DNA from: an uncultured Lachnospiraceae bacterium
GTDB lineage: Bacteria > Bacillota > Clostridia > Lachnospirales > Lachnospiraceae
Reading direction: 5' to 3'
Length of the DNA stretch: 41,423 bases
NCBI GenBank assembly: GCA_947589055.1
Contig: CANPZL010000019.1
Span: forward strand, 1 to 41,423
The notes beneath the pieces were generated by a model. The model had not been told where the DNA came from, ran no database searches, and worked only from the letters and a program-made list of their open reading frames with translations. Within the stretch, counting starts at the first letter, position 1, and every line of letters begins with the position of its first letter. This document shows, piece by piece, positions 28,122 through 36,470 of the stretch. Both the position numbers and the translations under genes were made by a program.

Positions 28122-28616
28122 TTATGCTTCTTGTTCTTTTTGCTCTGCAATCTGCTTTATCACACGGGCAAAATTCGTAATCGGCGACTGAATGCTTCCA
28201 AGGAACTTAGACAGCAATTCGTCCCTGGACGGGATCGAAGAAATCGTCTGAATTCCCTTGTTATCATAATAGGTTCCTTCTACAATACCGGCCTTGATTT
28301 CCAATGCTTCAGCATCCTTTGCAAACTTTGCAAGAATCCTGGCAGGTGCAGTCGCATCATTCTTAGAAATCGCAATCGCACTCGGTCCGTCTAAGTTCGG
28401 ATCCAGCTGTGCAAAATCCGTACCTTCAAAGGCCCGCTTCATCAACGTATTCTTGTATACCTTGTACGTCACGCCTGCTTCTCTTAATTCTTTCCGAAGC
28501 TTTGTGTCCTGTTCAACGGTCAGTCCACGGTAATCAACTAATACTACCGATGCGGCATTCTCAACATTTGCCTTGATCTCATCAACGATCGGCTGTTTAA
28601 CTTCAACCTTTGCCAT
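28122..28616 (-). CDS. rplJ: Ribosomal protein L10
   Basis: A 164-residue base of the 50S stalk that binds 23S rRNA and L7/L12 dimers, and represses its own operon by binding the L10 leader. MAKVEVKQPIVDEIK and VVLVDYRGLTVEQDTKLRKELREAG are the conserved N-terminal stretch; the C-terminal Ala/Glu helix binds L12. Start at 28616 is set by AGGAGG 10 nt upstream; an ATG three codons earlier is too close to it. Confidence 0.97.
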   Translation of the reverse strand: MAKVEVKQPIVDEIKANVENAASVVLVDYRGLTVEQDTKLRKELREAGVTYKVYKNTLMKRAFEGTDFAQLDPNLDGPSAIAISKNDATAPARILAKFAKDAEALEIKAGIVEGTYYDNKGIQTISSIPSRDELLSKFLGSIQSPITNFARVIKQIAEQKEQEA

Positions 28617-28767
28617 GATAGCCATACCTCCTGTCTTATTTTTTCAAAGTCTTCCACTCTGAATCTCCACCTTTCCCGTCTTAAAGTGCTTTCCGGGAAA
28701 CGGAAAATGACTGCGCATCGCATGGAGTCTTTTGCTTTATAAAATCACAGCGTAATTTCTGATAAAG

Positions 28768-28792
28768 TAAAAAACCGGTCTGCAAAGACCGG
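28768..28792 (-). terminator. L10 leader attenuator hairpin
   Basis: A perfect 7-bp GC-rich stem with a 4-nt loop followed by a run of six T on the minus strand, 150 nt before rplJ. Confidence 0.88.
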
Positions 28793-28888
28793 AAAACGTA
28801 CATGAATAGCTTCATAACGACTCTCTCCTCGGTAGGCGTTTTATCCTTACGCTTTTCAGCACCTACTGTCTTTGGCAGTTCATCAAGA
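28769..28888 (-). promoter_or_regulatory. L10 leader RNA with attenuator
   Basis: Downstream of the promoter the transcript carries the L10-leader elements: AAAGACAGTAGGTGC near 28860-28876 and CGCCTACCGAGGAG near 28825-28838 form the conserved kink-turn and stems. About 35 nt further on is an intrinsic terminator, CCGGTCT-GCAA-AGACCGG (28775-28792) followed by TTTTTTAC. Excess L10 binding should favour termination. The overlapping 100-residue reading frame is a shadow of this RNA. Confidence 0.88.
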
Positions 28889-28891
28889 GCT

Positions 28892-28920
28892 AATATAGCA
28901 GATTCTATATGGATTGTCAA
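28892..28920 (-). promoter_or_regulatory. Promoter of the rplJL-rpoBC cluster
   Basis: TTGACA (28915-28920) and TATATT (28892-28897) are 17 bp apart, ahead of the L10 leader. It is divergent from the FliD-like gene. Confidence 0.9.
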
Positions 28921-29076
28921 CCCTTTCCGGATTGCAAGTGAATATCCTTTCTCACCTTCATAAAAAAAGCCTTTTATTTTCAAAATAATAATAGACTTTC
29001 TTCCATATTAAGAGTACAATTATTATATATAACTATATTTTAACATGGCGGAACTATGCGGAAAGGAGGAATGGCG

Positions 29077-30345
29077 ATGGCTGCTATGAATGTTTATAAT
29101 TTTTATCATATGGCTATGCCAAGGGTTGCAGTTACTAAATTTGACTCTCATAAAAAAAGTGAACTGAAATCTCTCTACCAAAATATGGTAAAGCTGAACC
29201 AGAAAAAACCATATTATAAGCTTTCTTTGTCAAACGCCACTCAATCCTATGTTATCGGCATCAAAGAAGCCGCTATGGAACTGAAAACCAGCTCTGCCTT
29301 TTTAAGTGAGGATAGCGACCCAGACAAACAGAAAATGGCGGTCAGTTCAAATGCCCCAAGCAGCATTTCCGTTCGCCTGTTGACTGAGGACTGCTCGAAT
29401 CTGCCTTCCGAATTGGAATTACAGGTCGACCGGCTTGCTTCCGTCCAGAAGAATCAGGGTGATTTCGTTTCCTCTGAAGCATTTCATACTCAGCCGGGCA
29501 CCCATTACATTACCATTGCAAAATCAGGCGGAGAATATCAGTTTGAACTTGATACCCATCCCGGCGAATCCAATCTGCGGGTGCAACGTCGATTAGCTGC
29601 CTCCATAAACAGTAACAATATCGGAATCCGGGCAACTGTTTTAGAAGCCGGCATGGACAGTGCATTACAGTTGGAATCCCGTTCCAGCGGACTGGGGGAT
29701 ATGGAAGATGGGCTTCAATTTACAATAAACAGTGAAACGGATTCGGACTTAATCGAATATTTTGGACTAAATCACGTGACGGAGTATCCTGCTGATGCAG
29801 AATTCCGTCTAAATGGCGAGCCGCAGACCTCCGCTTCCAATTATATATCCGTTAATAACGGAATTGGAATCGAGCTTCTAAAGACAACGGAAACGCCTAC
29901 AACGGTTCGGTTGTCGCAGGATCATACTGCCATATTAGAGGATGTGGATGATTTTGTATCTTATTATAATCATCTGATCGATCTGGCGCATGATACGAAG
30001 GGCAATCCAAACGGCTCTAAAAAACTGTTAAATGAGATCCTCCGTGTGACACGCCGGTTTCATGATTCTTTGGAGGCCTCTGGTCTAAGCATCAGTGAGG
30101 AAGGCTATCTGAAGCAGGACGAAGCCCTTCTTGTGCAAAGCACAGAAAACGGACAGTTTCAGGAATTATTCCATCAACTGTCCGACTTTAATCATGCAAT
30201 CCACGAGGCGACGGATAAAATCACGCTAAATCCTATGGAATATGTAGATAAAACAATCATTTCCTATCCGAATACAAAACGTAACTTTCCAAATCCTTAC
30301 ATGCCTTCTATATATAGCGGTATGCTGTTTAATCAGTATGTATAA
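29077..30345 (+). CDS. FliD-like (flagellar cap/HAP2-related) orphan protein
   Basis: A 422-residue protein with no signal peptide. It follows the architecture of FliD: an N-terminal helical stretch, then LELQVDRLASVQKNQGDF (V-x-LA motif of FliD_N), a flagellin hook IN-type stretch (SNLRVQRRLAASINSNNIGIRATV..LQLESRSSG, about 175-215), and a C-terminal part with FRLNGEPQTSASNYISVNNGIGIELL and DVDDFVSYYNHLIDLA. It is short for FliD and its ends are unlike the classical ones. No flagellin, hook or export gene is in the window. The start at 29077 is set by AAAGGAGG 7 nt upstream, although earlier ATGs exist. Role: perhaps a flagellar-derived secreted or structural protein; not known. Confidence 0.7.
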   Translation: MAAMNVYNFYHMAMPRVAVTKFDSHKKSELKSLYQNMVKLNQKKPYYKLSLSNATQSYVIGIKEAAMELKTSSAFLSEDSDPDKQKMAVSSNAPSSISVRLLTEDCSNLPSELELQVDRLASVQKNQGDFVSSEAFHTQPGTHYITIAKSGGEYQFELDTHPGESNLRVQRRLAASINSNNIGIRATVLEAGMDSALQLESRSSGLGDMEDGLQFTINSETDSDLIEYFGLNHVTEYPADAEFRLNGEPQTSASNYISVNNGIGIELLKTTETPTTVRLSQDHTAILEDVDDFVSYYNHLIDLAHDTKGNPNGSKKLLNEILRVTRRFHDSLEASGLSISEEGYLKQDEALLVQSTENGQFQELFHQLSDFNHAIHEATDKITLNPMEYVDKTIISYPNTKRNFPNPYMPSIYSGMLFNQYV

Positions 30346-30738
30346 TCAAATCAACTGCAATTCTTTCAAAAGTCCATCAAACTGAATAAAATCGATAGGC
30401 TTTGATGTATATGCTACACAACCTAATTCAAAGGCTTTTGTCACATTCGTACAGGCATCCATTCCGGAAGTCATAATCACCTTCGCTTCCTGCGTTCCAT
30501 TGATTCCCTGTTCTTCTTCAAATTCACGAATCTGTTTTAAGGTTTCATAGCCATTCATTTTCGGCATCATAATATCCATACAGATCAGATTATAAGGATT
30601 TTCTTTCTGTGTTGCTTCCTTATACATCTCAACAGCCTGTTCGCCATCTTCCGCCGCTTGACATTCCCCATATTTACTGAGGAACTTCATCATGAATTTG
30701 CGGCTTACCATGTCGTCCTCCACGACTAAAATATTCAT
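30346..30738 (-). CDS. Single-domain response regulator (CheY-like)
   Basis: A 130-residue receiver domain with no output domain. Acidic pocket DD at 8-9, phospho-acceptor Asp in MDIMMPKMNG (about 55), the Thr/Ser switch in VIMTSG and the Lys of SKP near 113 are all present, so it should accept phosphate. CheY-type proteins bind flagellar or other targets; with no kinase here the input is unknown. AGGGGG precedes the ATG. Its stop abuts the FliD-like gene stop with no bases between, and a repeat array begins 57 bp upstream of its start. Confidence 0.88.
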   Translation of the reverse strand: MNILVVEDDMVSRKFMMKFLSKYGECQAAEDGEQAVEMYKEATQKENPYNLICMDIMMPKMNGYETLKQIREFEEEQGINGTQEAKVIMTSGMDACTNVTKAFELGCVAYTSKPIDFIQFDGLLKELQLI

Positions 30739-30795
30739 TCACTTACCCCCTGCATATATCAATATCCATCAAATCAATGTTCTAATTCTGCTTCT

Positions 30796-31056
30796 CATGC
30801 GCAAAACGTTCCGCTTTGCGCTCACGGGCGTTCGCCTTTTCTTCGCTGTGCATGCGCAAAACGTTCCGCTTTGCGCTCACGGGCATTCGCCTTTTCTTCG
30901 CTGTGCATGCGCAAAACGTCCCGCTTTACGCTCACGGGCATTCGCCTTTTCTTCGCTGTGCATGCGCAAAACGTTCCGCTTTGCGCTCACGGGCATTCGC
31001 CCTTTTCGCTGTGCATGCGCAAAACGTCCCGCTTTGCGCTCACGGGCATTCGCCCT
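30796..31056. repeat. 55-bp tandem repeat array, about 4.8 copies
   Basis: Units begin at 30796, 30851, 30906, 30961 and 31014; the first three are 55 bp, the fourth 53 bp (two-base loss), the fifth truncated after 43. Each contains GCGCAAA-N9-TTTGCGC, able to fold into a 7-bp hairpin, except that unit 3 has one changed base. Units differ at only a few positions. Since 55 is not a multiple of three, each copy shifts frame and all three plus frames stay open, which produces misleading reading frames. No spacers separate units, so it is not CRISPR. Function unknown. Confidence 0.9.
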
Positions 31057-31058
31057 AT

Positions 31059-31123
31059 GGAATCAGAAAAGGGCGGCGCTTTTTATGTGCAAGCACAATG
31101 CAGCCCCGCCCTTTTCTGATTCC
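31059..31123. repeat. Perfect 18-bp inverted repeat with 29-nt loop
   Basis: Arms at 31059-31076 and 31106-31123 (GGAATCAGAAAAGGGCGG and its complement) flank 29 nt. Neither side is followed by a T-run, so it is not a simple terminator. It immediately follows the tandem array and could be a small palindromic mobile element or an end-remnant; no transposase is nearby. Confidence 0.8.
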
Positions 31124-31189
31124 GCACAGCTCATTGCTTACGTGAACATTTTACCATAGATATAGGAAAAAGTCTATTTCTCTTGTTAC

Positions 31190-31230
31190 CGAAAAGATAG
31201 CTGTAAGCCGGTACTGGCTTGCAGCTATCT
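31190..31230 (-). terminator. Terminator after the PTS gene
   Basis: A 15-bp stem (AGATAGCTGCAAGCC / GGCTTACAGCTATCT, one G-U) with a 6-nt loop is followed by TTTTCGG on the minus strand, just past the EIICBA stop. Confidence 0.88.
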
Positions 31231-31238
31231 TTCAGTTA

Positions 31239-33413
31239 TCATTCTTCCCGAATGTCAATCGCAAACAAATCTTCGCCAGCCTTTATTTCTCCGGTCTTTA
31301 GAAGCCTTATGGATTGATTTTCTTCTAACTCTGTACATACGATCGGAGATACCAGTGAAGGTGCCTGTTTTCGCAGGAATTCCAGATCCAGTTTCATAAG
31401 CGTCTGTCCTTCCTCGACTTGTTCGCCTTCAGAAACCAGAACCTCAAACCCTTTTCCATTTAAATTCACCGTATCAATTCCCACATGGATTAAAAGAGGG
31501 ATCCCGTCGTCCGTCAGAAAGCCGATTGCGTGTTTTGCCGGAAATACAAAAGAAATGCTTCCTTTTGCCGGAGCGGATACAAGTTCCGTTTTGGGTTCCA
31601 CCACAGCCCCGTCTCCCATCATCTTCTGGGCAAAGCCTTTGTCCGGCGTTGTTTCGATCCCTCCGGCAATACCTGTCATGGGGCTTTTTATAATCCAGCT
31701 TTTTACTACTTTTGCTTCTTTCTTTTTCCCACTTTCTTCCTTCTTTTCCGACTGTTCTTTTGTCGGAATTTCCGTATCGGAGGATTCCTTCTGGTTTTGT
31801 CTGATCGGTTCCTCTTCCGTTTCCGGAACCGATTCCAGATATTCCTGTAGTTTGGACTTTATCACCGATACCTGAGGCCCATAGATGATCTGAACTCCAT
31901 TTCCCTTCCGGATCACACCGGAAGCGCCGGTACTCTTTAATATACTTTCTTCCACTTTATCAGAATCCAAAACCGTACAACGCAGCCTTGTAGCACAGCA
32001 GTCAATATCCGATATATTATGCCTGCCGCCCAGACCGGTGATGATGGCAGGAGACATTTCATCGGCTTCCCTGTCTGACTTGCGCCCTTTCTTTTTTGCC
32101 TCTACATCGCTTCTTCGATAAAGCTTGATCTCCTCGCTGTCATCCCGTCCCGGCGTTTTCCAGTTAAACTTCCGGATCAGGAAGGTAAACAGAAAATAAT
32201 AAACGATAAAATATCCGATTCCCACGACAATAATCCAAATCCAATGGGTTTTTTGATTTCCCTGTAAAATTCCAAACAGGGTCAGATCGATCAAACCGCC
32301 GGAAAAAGTCATACCAACTCCCACATTGAAAATATGCATCAGCATATAGGCGAGGCCGGCAAAAACACAATGTATGCCGTATAGAGCAGGGGCGACGAAC
32401 AGAAAGGTAAATTCCAAAGGTTCCGTAATGCCTGTCAGCATAGAAGTCAGTGCCGCAGACAATAGCAGTCCGGATACCTTCTTTTTATTCTCCGTTCTTG
32501 CAGTACGATACATGGCAAGCGCCGCACCGGGCAGGCCAAAGATCATCAACGGGAATTTTCCGGACATAAACCTTGTCGCCTCTACGGAAAACTCTGTCGT
32601 ATTCGGATCTGCAAGCTGGGCGAAGAATATATTTTGGGCCCCTTCTATCAGCTGTCCGTTTACCTCCATCGTTCCACCTACAGCAGTCTGCCAGAACGGA
32701 AGATAAAAGACATGATGCAGTCCAAAAGGAATCAACAGACGTTCCATGAACCCATACACCCAAGTGCCGGCATAACCGGACGCCATGACCAGATTACCGA
32801 CCGCATAGATTCCCTGCTGTACAACCGGCCAGATGAAGAACATCACAATACCTACCAAAGTAAAGACTAATGCACTGATGATCGGTACAAAACGTGTACC
32901 TCCGAAAAAAGAAAGCACCTGATGCAGCTCGATCTTGTAAAAACGATTATGAAGGGCCGCTACGCCAAGACCTACTATAATACCGCCGAATACTCCCATT
33001 TGCAGCGAGGGAATCCCTAATACGTTAGCGGTAGAACCGCTTAGCAAGGATTCTGCTCCACCGCTAATGGTTATCATGGCGCTGATTGATGCATGCATGA
33101 TAAAAAATGCAACGACAGCCGCCAATGCGGCTACCTCCTTTTCCTGTTTTGCCATTCCGATCGCAACACCGATCGCAAACAATATCGGGAGGTTATTAAA
33201 GACTACATTACCGGCTTCACTCATAACGGTGAGAATCATATTCCATATGGTTCCGGGACCTAATATGTTCGTGAGATGATATGTTTCCAGCATTGTAGTA
33301 TTGGTCAGCGAGCTGCCCAGACCCAGAAGCAGACCTGCTACCGGCAGCAAAGCGATCGGAAGCATAAACGAACGCCCCACTCGCTGTAAAACTCCGAAAA
33401 TCTTATCCTTCAT
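31239..33413 (-). CDS. ptsG: PTS glucose-type transporter, EIICBA fusion
   Basis: A 724-residue permease that imports and phosphorylates a hexose or glucoside. EIIC (about 1-420) is polytopic, with the MLPIALLPVAGLLLGLGSS start, FGLHHVFYLPFW, MSGKFPLMIFGLPGAALAMY and GITEPLEF motifs. EIIB (about 450-535) has the phospho-Cys in DIDCCATRLR. A linker rich in Glu and Lys follows, then EIIA (about 570-724) with both histidines (PAKHAIGF and LIHVGIDTV). Glucose is the most likely substrate, but GlcNAc or maltose-type members are close. Start at 33413 follows AAGGAG; the longer frame lacks one. It has its own candidate promoter and operator at 33446-33474. Confidence 0.92.
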   Translation of the reverse strand: MKDKIFGVLQRVGRSFMLPIALLPVAGLLLGLGSSLTNTTMLETYHLTNILGPGTIWNMILTVMSEAGNVVFNNLPILFAIGVAIGMAKQEKEVAALAAVVAFFIMHASISAMITISGGAESLLSGSTANVLGIPSLQMGVFGGIIVGLGVAALHNRFYKIELHQVLSFFGGTRFVPIISALVFTLVGIVMFFIWPVVQQGIYAVGNLVMASGYAGTWVYGFMERLLIPFGLHHVFYLPFWQTAVGGTMEVNGQLIEGAQNIFFAQLADPNTTEFSVEATRFMSGKFPLMIFGLPGAALAMYRTARTENKKKVSGLLLSAALTSMLTGITEPLEFTFLFVAPALYGIHCVFAGLAYMLMHIFNVGVGMTFSGGLIDLTLFGILQGNQKTHWIWIIVVGIGYFIVYYFLFTFLIRKFNWKTPGRDDSEEIKLYRRSDVEAKKKGRKSDREADEMSPAIITGLGGRHNISDIDCCATRLRCTVLDSDKVEESILKSTGASGVIRKGNGVQIIYGPQVSVIKSKLQEYLESVPETEEEPIRQNQKESSDTEIPTKEQSEKKEESGKKKEAKVVKSWIIKSPMTGIAGGIETTPDKGFAQKMMGDGAVVEPKTELVSAPAKGSISFVFPAKHAIGFLTDDGIPLLIHVGIDTVNLNGKGFEVLVSEGEQVEEGQTLMKLDLEFLRKQAPSLVSPIVCTELEENQSIRLLKTGEIKAGEDLFAIDIREE

Positions 33414-33445
33414 ACACATTCTCCTTATAACATTGGCTGATTTTT

Positions 33446-33474
33446 CTAATAAGGATATTGTGTATCCGTGGCAA
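33446..33474 (-). promoter_or_regulatory. Promoter and operator candidate of the PTS gene
   Basis: TTGCCA (33469-33474) and TATTAG (33446-33451) are 17 bp apart on the minus strand. The spacer contains GGATA-N5-TATCC (33453-33467), a perfect inverted repeat well placed for a repressor. Confidence 0.45.
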
Positions 33475-33508
33475 AATCTAATGCTGGGATTTCTTTCCAT
33501 TTATCATT

Positions 33509-34243
33509 CTATTCCAGTAATTCTTTAATCTTTCTCTTATATTCAATAAATTCGTCACGAAGAAGAAATTCCCTGTCTCTCGGCTTTTTCTCTGTTATCG
33601 GAAGTAACGCAGAGATGACTGCCGGACTTCCGCTCATAATATAGATACGATCCGATAAGAGAATCGCTTCCTCAACATCATGGGTAATAAATACGGTGGA
33701 TAACTGTATATCTTCCATGACCTTTAAGAACCATTCCTGCATAGCGGATTTGGTAATCGTATCCAGCGCACTAAAAGGCTCATCTAATAACGCCACCTTA
33801 TTCCCACACATATATGTGCGCAACAGTGCCGCACGCTGCCGCATTCCGCCGGACAACTGATCCGGATATTTCTCTTGTGTGCCGGATAAGCCAAATCGTT
33901 CAAACAGTTGATCTGCCTCCCGTCTGGCTTCCTTTTTTTTCATACCGTTTAGGATAAGCGGCAATGCAACATTGTCCAATACCGTTTTATGAGGAAGGAG
34001 CAGATCCTTTTGCTGCATATAACTGATATGGCCGGCGGTTCCCGTAATATCCTGCCCCTCCAATAGTATCCTTCCGGAATCCGGAAGGGTCAGACCGGAT
34101 AGGATATTAAACAATGTGGTTTTCCCGACACCGCTTACCCCCAGCAGGCATACAAGCTCACCTGCCTTCAGTTCGATGGAAATATCCTTTAATACCTTTT
34201 TTTCTCCATATGCTTTTGCTATATGTTCCGCCTGCAATATCAT
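33509..34243 (-). CDS. thiZ: HMP/thiamine-precursor ABC transporter ATPase (ThiZ)
   Basis: A 244-residue ATPase of the nitrate/taurine/HMP subfamily. Walker A GVSGVGKTT lies near 35, the Q-loop near MQQKDLL, the signature QLSGGMRQRAALLR near 130, Walker B VALLDEPFSALD near 155 and the switch His in FITHDVEEA. It energises uptake of the pyrimidine precursor of thiamine. AAAGGAAG lies upstream. Last gene of the TPP-riboswitch operon; 32 nt after thiY. Confidence 0.9.
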   Translation of the reverse strand: MILQAEHIAKAYGEKKVLKDISIELKAGELVCLLGVSGVGKTTLFNILSGLTLPDSGRILLEGQDITGTAGHISYMQQKDLLLPHKTVLDNVALPLILNGMKKKEARREADQLFERFGLSGTQEKYPDQLSGGMRQRAALLRTYMCGNKVALLDEPFSALDTITKSAMQEWFLKVMEDIQLSTVFITHDVEEAILLSDRIYIMSGSPAVISALLPITEKKPRDREFLLRDEFIEYKRKIKELLE

Positions 34244-34275
34244 ATCCGTTCTGTCCGCTTCCTTTCTACATGAAC

Positions 34276-35277
34276 CTACTGAAGATAATCATTTGTAAAT
34301 CCAACGCCTGCCGGTATCTCTTCCGACAATCCGTTTTCATATAACCATGCATAAAATGCATTCCACCGTTCCGGATCAATATAACCCCAAGTCTCTGCCT
34401 CTGCCTGATACTGATCTGCCAGCCAAAGCTGGCTCTCCTTTACCATTTCTTCATTTAACTCCGGCACCTCTTCACAAAGAATCTCAGCGGCTTCCTCCGG
34501 ATGATCGATCGCATATTCATATCCTTTGCGGACTGCCTCTAAGAATGCCCGTGCAGTTTCCTCATCTGATTCCAGAAAATCCGTATTGGCGATGATAACC
34601 GGACTATAATAATCAAACTCCGGCACAATGTCCTTAAAATAAAAGATATTTGTATCCAGCCCAGCTAACTTTGTCGAAATGCCGTCCCATGCATAATAGA
34701 TCCAGACTGCATCAATATCCTGCTGTAATGCGGTAGGTACATCCGTCACATATTCCGGTATCAGTTCTACCTTGTTAAAGTCGCCGCCGTCCGTGGTAAT
34801 CACATGCTCAAGTATCGCCTGCTCGATCGGCAGATCCCATGTCGCATAGCGTTTTCCTTCCATATCCCTAGGGGAAACGATATTATCTTCTTTCAGAGAA
34901 ATGATACCGGAGGTATTATGCTGTATGATAGCGGCAACTGCTTCTACCGGCATTTCGTCCTCTGATGTAAACACCGGCACCAGATAATCCTGAAAATCAA
35001 TTCCAAACTGTGCCTGTCCAGACGCTACCATAGAAGCGGCTCCATCCTCCGGCGGCTGTACAATCGTCACATCTAATCCTGCTTCTTCAAAATACCCCAG
35101 ATGCTGTGCTACATAAAAGCCGGTATGATTCGTATTAGGGGTCCAGTCTAAGACCATGGTTATTTCCTGCTTTTCTCCTGTTCCCTGCTGTTTTGTACAG
35201 GCACAAAGCCCAATCGAGAGCAATGCCATACATAATATCCCAACAAGCCTTTTGATTCTTTTCTGATTCCTTCTCAT
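34276..35277 (-). CDS. thiY: HMP/thiamine-precursor ABC transporter substrate-binding lipoprotein (ThiY)
   Basis: A 333-residue NMT1/THI5-like binding protein. The first 27 residues are a lipoprotein signal peptide with lipobox LCAC, so it is anchored outside the membrane. TMVLDWTPNTNHTGFYVAQHLGYFEEAGLDV is the N-terminal lobe form of formylaminopyrimidine/HMP-binding proteins (quoted segments interrupted here), followed by QFGIDFQDYLVPVF and a conserved C-terminal helical region. It captures 4-amino-5-hydroxymethylpyrimidine-like ligands for ThiX and ThiZ. Precise ligand is inferred from the riboswitch and family. Confidence 0.92.
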   Translation of the reverse strand: MRRNQKRIKRLVGILCMALLSIGLCACTKQQGTGEKQEITMVLDWTPNTNHTGFYVAQHLGYFEEAGLDVTIVQPPEDGAASMVASGQAQFGIDFQDYLVPVFTSEDEMPVEAVAAIIQHNTSGIISLKEDNIVSPRDMEGKRYATWDLPIEQAILEHVITTDGGDFNKVELIPEYVTDVPTALQQDIDAVWIYYAWDGISTKLAGLDTNIFYFKDIVPEFDYYSPVIIANTDFLESDEETARAFLEAVRKGYEYAIDHPEEAAEILCEEVPELNEEMVKESQLWLADQYQAEAETWGYIDPERWNAFYAWLYENGLSEEIPAGVGFTNDYLQ

Positions 35278-35328
35278 GCTTTTTTCCTTTCTGTTCTATC
35301 TCTTTTTTTGTGTCTATGGATCTGTCAT

Positions 35329-36135
35329 TCATCTGCTGTTACCGGATTTCTTTATTCGTCGTTCTTTTTGTCCTTCCCTGCAATGTGTCCATGGCATCGC
35401 TTTATACTGTATCAGCTTTACCAATCCCATGAGAATAAGACTGATTGCCGAAATCAAAAAAATAACTGCAAACATCTTATCATAGTCATAAGACTTTCTT
35501 ACACGGGTCATATACACCCCTAAGCCGCTCAAGCCGCCCAGCCACTCTGCAATGACTGCACCGACGACAGAATAGGCAACTGCGATCCGCAGTCCGGAGA
35601 AAAATTCCCCTAATGCACCGGGAAATTTTACATGCCAGAATATCTGCCAACGGGTTGCCTTCATCGTCCGCATCAGCCTTATCATGTCCGGATCCGCCGA
35701 CTGAAAGCCTTCTAACAATCCGACTGCAATCGGAAAAAAGGATACCAGCACCACCAGAATGACCTTTGGCGTCAGATTATAAGAAAACCAGAGAATCAAC
35801 AGCGGTGCAACCGCAACCGGCGGTACGGTCTGGGTCAAGACTAAAATAGGGTACAGACCTCTCCTTACCGGTTCATAGGCATCCATGAATGCTGCTGCCA
35901 GAAACCCAAGTCCGATTCCAAATACCAGCCCCAGCGCCGCCTCTGTTAAAGTAGTAGCCGCATGCATTTTCAATAACGGTGCATCTGCAAGAAATGCCTG
36001 TATCACTTCTACCGGCGAAGGCAGCATATAGCCGGGAATCCAGCCAAGCATACTTACCGCCTGCCAAATCAGCAGGATTCCCAGAATGACAAATACAGGT
36101 ATGCATTTATGAATGATGTTTTGTTGTTTTTTCAT
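35329..36135 (-). CDS. thiX: HMP/thiamine-precursor ABC transporter permease (ThiX)
   Basis: A 268-residue BPD-type permease with about six TM helices and the EAA-loop (MRTMKATRWQIFWHVKFPGALGEFFSGLRIA) that contacts the ATPase; EWLGGLSGLGVYM follows. The ATG at 36135 lies within the 3' end of the upstream thiamine-binding gene (29-nt overlap), so the two are translationally coupled; TTG one codon earlier is an alternative. Works with ThiY and ThiZ. Confidence 0.92.
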   Translation of the reverse strand: MKKQQNIIHKCIPVFVILGILLIWQAVSMLGWIPGYMLPSPVEVIQAFLADAPLLKMHAATTLTEAALGLVFGIGLGFLAAAFMDAYEPVRRGLYPILVLTQTVPPVAVAPLLILWFSYNLTPKVILVVLVSFFPIAVGLLEGFQSADPDMIRLMRTMKATRWQIFWHVKFPGALGEFFSGLRIAVAYSVVGAVIAEWLGGLSGLGVYMTRVRKSYDYDKMFAVIFLISAISLILMGLVKLIQYKAMPWTHCREGQKERRIKKSGNSR

Positions 36136-36403
36136 CAATCGTCAATACCCCACCCTCCGGTTTGTAGGTGATCTTCACATAACTCATAACACTAGGACAG
36201 CCTGCCTGTACTGCGATATACTGGCACTGTTTGATGATCTCCATCAATTCTTCATACTCGCCTTCCATTGCAGTTTCACAGGGTCCCACATAATAGGTCA
36301 CACCAGTTCCCTTAATGTAAGCAATCACCTCATCTACAATCCTTACTACTTCCTCGTCGGTTGCCACGGATGGCAAAACCTGAATCGCTACGTTTGCATT
36401 CAT
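36107..36403 (-). CDS. Thiamine-binding (MTH1187/YkoF-like, DUF77) protein
   Basis: A 98-residue small ferredoxin-like-fold protein. MNANVAIQVLPS..YIKGTGVTYYVGPCETAMEGEYEELMEII and VMSYVKITYKPEG are typical of the family of cytoplasmic thiamine/HMP-binding proteins found beside ThiXYZ in Clostridia. Its exact role (ligand buffering or transport regulation) is not settled. Start at 36403 uses AGGAAG 7 nt upstream; the longer frame would extend through the riboswitch terminator. First gene of the operon. Confidence 0.88.
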   Translation of the reverse strand: MNANVAIQVLPSVATDEEVVRIVDEVIAYIKGTGVTYYVGPCETAMEGEYEELMEIIKQCQYIAVQAGCPSVMSYVKITYKPEGGVLTIDEKTTKHHS

Positions 36404-36470
36404 ACGGTTTCTTCCTACTCCTTCCTTCCAGCCTTTCTGCTCGGAATTGCATTTCCAAACCAATCCTGTA

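Noticed and set aside
28681..28983. 100-residue minus-strand reading frame upstream of rplJ
   Set aside because: It lies over the promoter, L10 leader and attenuator hairpin and has no ribosome-binding site or protein-like composition.
30796..31056. CRISPR array
   Set aside because: Units are contiguous without spacers, and no cas gene is present.
30692..31159. Overlapping plus-strand frames of 155, 109 and 82 residues
   Set aside because: They are products of the 55-bp tandem array, which is stop-free in three frames; each unit shifts frame and no ribosome-binding site or plausible protein exists.
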